DNA of 64,000 nucleotides. Origin: Actinocatenispora sp963805605 (GTDB lineage Bacteria > Actinomycetota > Actinomycetes > Mycobacteriales > Micromonosporaceae). The translations under genes and the position numbers were made by a program. The stretch covers positions 1,736,001 to 1,800,000 of the forward strand of contig CAWDUX010000002.1 in NCBI GenBank assembly GCA_963805605.1. The letters are read 5' to 3'. The notes under the pieces are model-generated. The model saw nothing but the letters and a program-made list of their open reading frames with translations, was not told the origin of the DNA and searched no databases. Each line of letters opens with the position of its first letter. The first letter of the stretch is position 1. Shown here in pieces: positions 62,506 through 64,000 of the stretch.

Positions 62506-62540
62506 GGGCGCGGTGTCTGGTGTGAGAACCCACCGCGCCC
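62506..62540 (-). promoter_or_regulatory. GC-rich leader hairpin upstream of the second micro-ORF
   Basis: GGGCGCGGTG pairs with CACCGCGCCC over 10 bp around a 15-nt loop, ending 31 nt before the ATG at 62474 on the minus strand. The matching hairpin at 3584-3622 has a different stem sequence but the same GC-rich ends and spacing. Confidence 0.6.
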
Positions 62541-62614
62541 TCTGTGTGCCACAGGACATCGGCACCACCCCTCGCCGGTGCCATCACCGTAGTTTCAGCG
62601 GTACGCTGCGCTAT

Positions 62615-63910
62615 GTGGAAGGTTCGACGCGTTGGTCCGAGTTGGCCAACAGCAGGCCGACAGGGGAAACCTTCGGGCAGCTGCTCCGGCGGCTACGCCA
62701 ACAGCAGGGCTGGTCGTTACGGCAGATGCAGCGGAAGACCAACTTCGACTACACACACCTGGCCCACATCGAGAAAGGCCGCGCCACCGGATCCCGGTCT
62801 CTCGCTGAATGTTGCGATGCGGTGCTGGGCGCCAACGGAGAACTGCTCGCGGCCTTCGACTCCCGTACGCATCCCCGCGAGGTTTCGTGTGCGGCGACCA
62901 CCGGTGAACGCGATGCTCGGTTCAATGCCGCCCTGTTCATCACGCCCGCGATGCGATGGCTCACGGCGTCCATGGACGATCACCCCGAAGGTAGCGGTGA
63001 GCGGCGCGTCGGCGAGCCGCATGTCGACACAATCTGCGAGATGACAGCGACCTTCCGGACCCTGGACAACCGCTACGGCGGTGCGCACATTCACGACAGC
63101 GTGCTGCGCTACCTGGACCAGGAGGTGACCCCACTCCTGCGCGACGGTCGATACACGCGGCCGATCGGCCGTTCCCTGTTCGCGGCGGCGGCAGAACTGA
63201 TCTGGCTCGCCGGGTGGACCAGTTATGACGGCGGATGGCACGGTCTCGCGCAGCAGTACTTCATCCGGTCTCTCCAGTTGGCAACCGCCGCTGGGGATGG
63301 AGCACTCGGCACCGAGATCCTTGCTGCGATGAGTCATCAGTCGGCATATCTGCGCAGCCCGGTGGAAGCGGTGGACCTCGCCCGTGCCGCGCACCGGAGT
63401 GCACTCGACGCGGGCATCGCAGCTCTGCGGGCGGAAGCATCCGTCATGGAAGCTCACGGCCTGGCTCTCACCGGGGACGAGAAGGCTTGCGCGACGGCGC
63501 TCGCCCGTGCTGAAGATGAGCTGGACCAGGCGGAACGGGACGATGATCCGCAGTGGATCGGCTACTTCGACGATGCCTACCTGGCAGCGAGGTTCGGGCA
63601 CTGCTTCGTCGCGCTGGGCCGCGGTGACCTGGCGCAACGGTTCGCGGCCCGGTCACTGGACATGGACCGCAGTTTCCGACGTGGACGGCAGTTCAACCTT
63701 GCGTTGCTGGCCGTGGCGCACGTCCAGGCAGGCGAACCGGAGCAGGCAGCAACTGTCGGGATGGACGCTGTGACGATGGCTGAACAGCTGAACTCAGCAC
63801 GTTGCGTGGACTACCTGCGGGCACTTGCGGATCGACTGGCACCCCACGTCGGTCTGGCGTCGGTCGACGAGTTCCTGCTGAAGGTCGAGCCGGCGATCAG
63901 GTCGAGCTAG
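62615..63910 (+). CDS. XRE-family transcriptional regulator with TPR-like sensor domain
   Basis: 431 residues from the GTG at 62615. The HTH spans about residues 18-75 (GQLLRRLRQQQGWSLRQMQRKTNFDYTHLAHIEKGRA). The remaining 350 residues are helical repeats of the TPR kind (GDGALGTEILAAMSHQSAYL; DEKACATALARAEDEL; GDLAQRFAARSLDMDRSF) that could bind a signalling peptide. Such proteins sense peptides or act as general regulators in Streptomyces relatives. The divergent hairpin-led micro-ORF operon is a natural target, by inference. Confidence 0.88.
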   Translation: MEGSTRWSELANSRPTGETFGQLLRRLRQQQGWSLRQMQRKTNFDYTHLAHIEKGRATGSRSLAECCDAVLGANGELLAAFDSRTHPREVSCAATTGERDARFNAALFITPAMRWLTASMDDHPEGSGERRVGEPHVDTICEMTATFRTLDNRYGGAHIHDSVLRYLDQEVTPLLRDGRYTRPIGRSLFAAAAELIWLAGWTSYDGGWHGLAQQYFIRSLQLATAAGDGALGTEILAAMSHQSAYLRSPVEAVDLARAAHRSALDAGIAALRAEASVMEAHGLALTGDEKACATALARAEDELDQAERDDDPQWIGYFDDAYLAARFGHCFVALGRGDLAQRFAARSLDMDRSFRRGRQFNLALLAVAHVQAGEPEQAATVGMDAVTMAEQLNSARCVDYLRALADRLAPHVGLASVDEFLLKVEPAIRSS

Positions 63911-64000
63911 AGGGTGCCCGCGGCCTTGGCGAGAAGAACCGCCTGTAGACCCACGACCGAGCCGGCACCGAGGATCTCTCCCCGGGCCATGATGTCCTGG
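63907..64000 (-). CDS. 3' end of a possible NUDIX hydrolase, cut by window edge
   Basis: 31 residues before the stop at 63907-63909 read MARGEILGAGSVVGLQAVLL and end AKAAGTL. The ARGEI-x-x-A-x-SVVGL pattern is like the C-terminus of NUDIX proteins that often sit beside XRE regulators in actinobacteria. The stop overlaps the regulator's stop (CTAG). The identification is tentative because the NUDIX box is outside the window. Confidence 0.45.
   Translation of the reverse strand, partial: QDIMARGEILGAGSVVGLQAVLLAKAAGTL

Overview
The window is high-GC actinobacterial DNA, most likely Micromonosporaceae. The evidence is the paired XRE/DUF5753 and DUF397 genes, bldC, DUF3073, DUF3151, a SigE-family sigma factor, an LPXTG-like TQXA surface protein, frequent GTG starts, and a long purine-biosynthesis region. 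I see no rRNA, tRNA, CRISPR array or transposase.

Layout. 0-6.5 kb is accessory: a GNAT enzyme cut by the window edge, two XRE/DUF397 modules, a hairpin-led micro-ORF, a small secreted protein with a LacI-type operator upstream, small proteins and a ZIP transporter with a candidate Zur box. 6.6-9.6 kb holds alanine dehydrogenase (frameshifted) and a PucR regulator. 9.8-14.1 kb is a five-gene envelope cluster (DUF4178, DUF4247, a Pro/Gln-rich membrane protein, DUF350, membrane spermidine synthase), followed by Dps. 14.8-18.0 kb has a GntR regulator and an acyl-CoA set (thioesterase, enoyl-CoA hydratase, 3-hydroxyacyl-CoA dehydrogenase). 18.2-26 kb holds a thioester adhesin, a PrsW protease pair, a nitroreductase, KptA, an F420-type oxidoreductase, a LysE exporter and a MocR regulator with a clear operator. 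26-30.4 kb holds bldC, a branched-chain amino-acid dehydrogenase, DUF3073 and a diiron ferritin-like protein.

30.6-31.8 kb is a compact two-gene ATP-grasp peptide (graspetide) locus. 32-50.6 kb is the purine region, mostly on the minus strand: purM, purF, purL, purQ, purS, purB, purD and purA. It is interspersed with a sterol-carrier-like gene, a large repeat-tailed membrane protein, comB, puuD-like and sigma-factor genes. purC is absent from the space between purB and purS. That space instead holds two small ORFs and a decayed copy of the purB 3' end.

50.8-58.6 kb contains a DAG-kinase-like protein, an EspI-like ParA ATPase, DUF3151, a LOG-family protein, a histidine phosphatase and class II aldolase. 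59-64 kb returns to accessory DNA: a truncated methyltransferase joined to a truncated XRE regulator with an intact DUF397 gene, an FAD disulfide reductase, a second hairpin-led micro-ORF, a TPR-type XRE regulator and the end of a possible NUDIX gene.

Three structures stand out beyond gene content. (1) Two distant palindromes share a GTCGCTATAGCGAC core and have compensating changes in their arms. (2) Two distant inverted repeats share GCATTTTCCCCGAA arms. (3) Two micro-ORFs beginning MRLxQRI are each preceded by a GC-rich hairpin 31-32 nt upstream. A dense run of single-base indels between 49.4 and 54.3 kb breaks purA, the EspI-like gene and DUF3151. Local sequence error and real decay cannot be told apart from the sequence alone.
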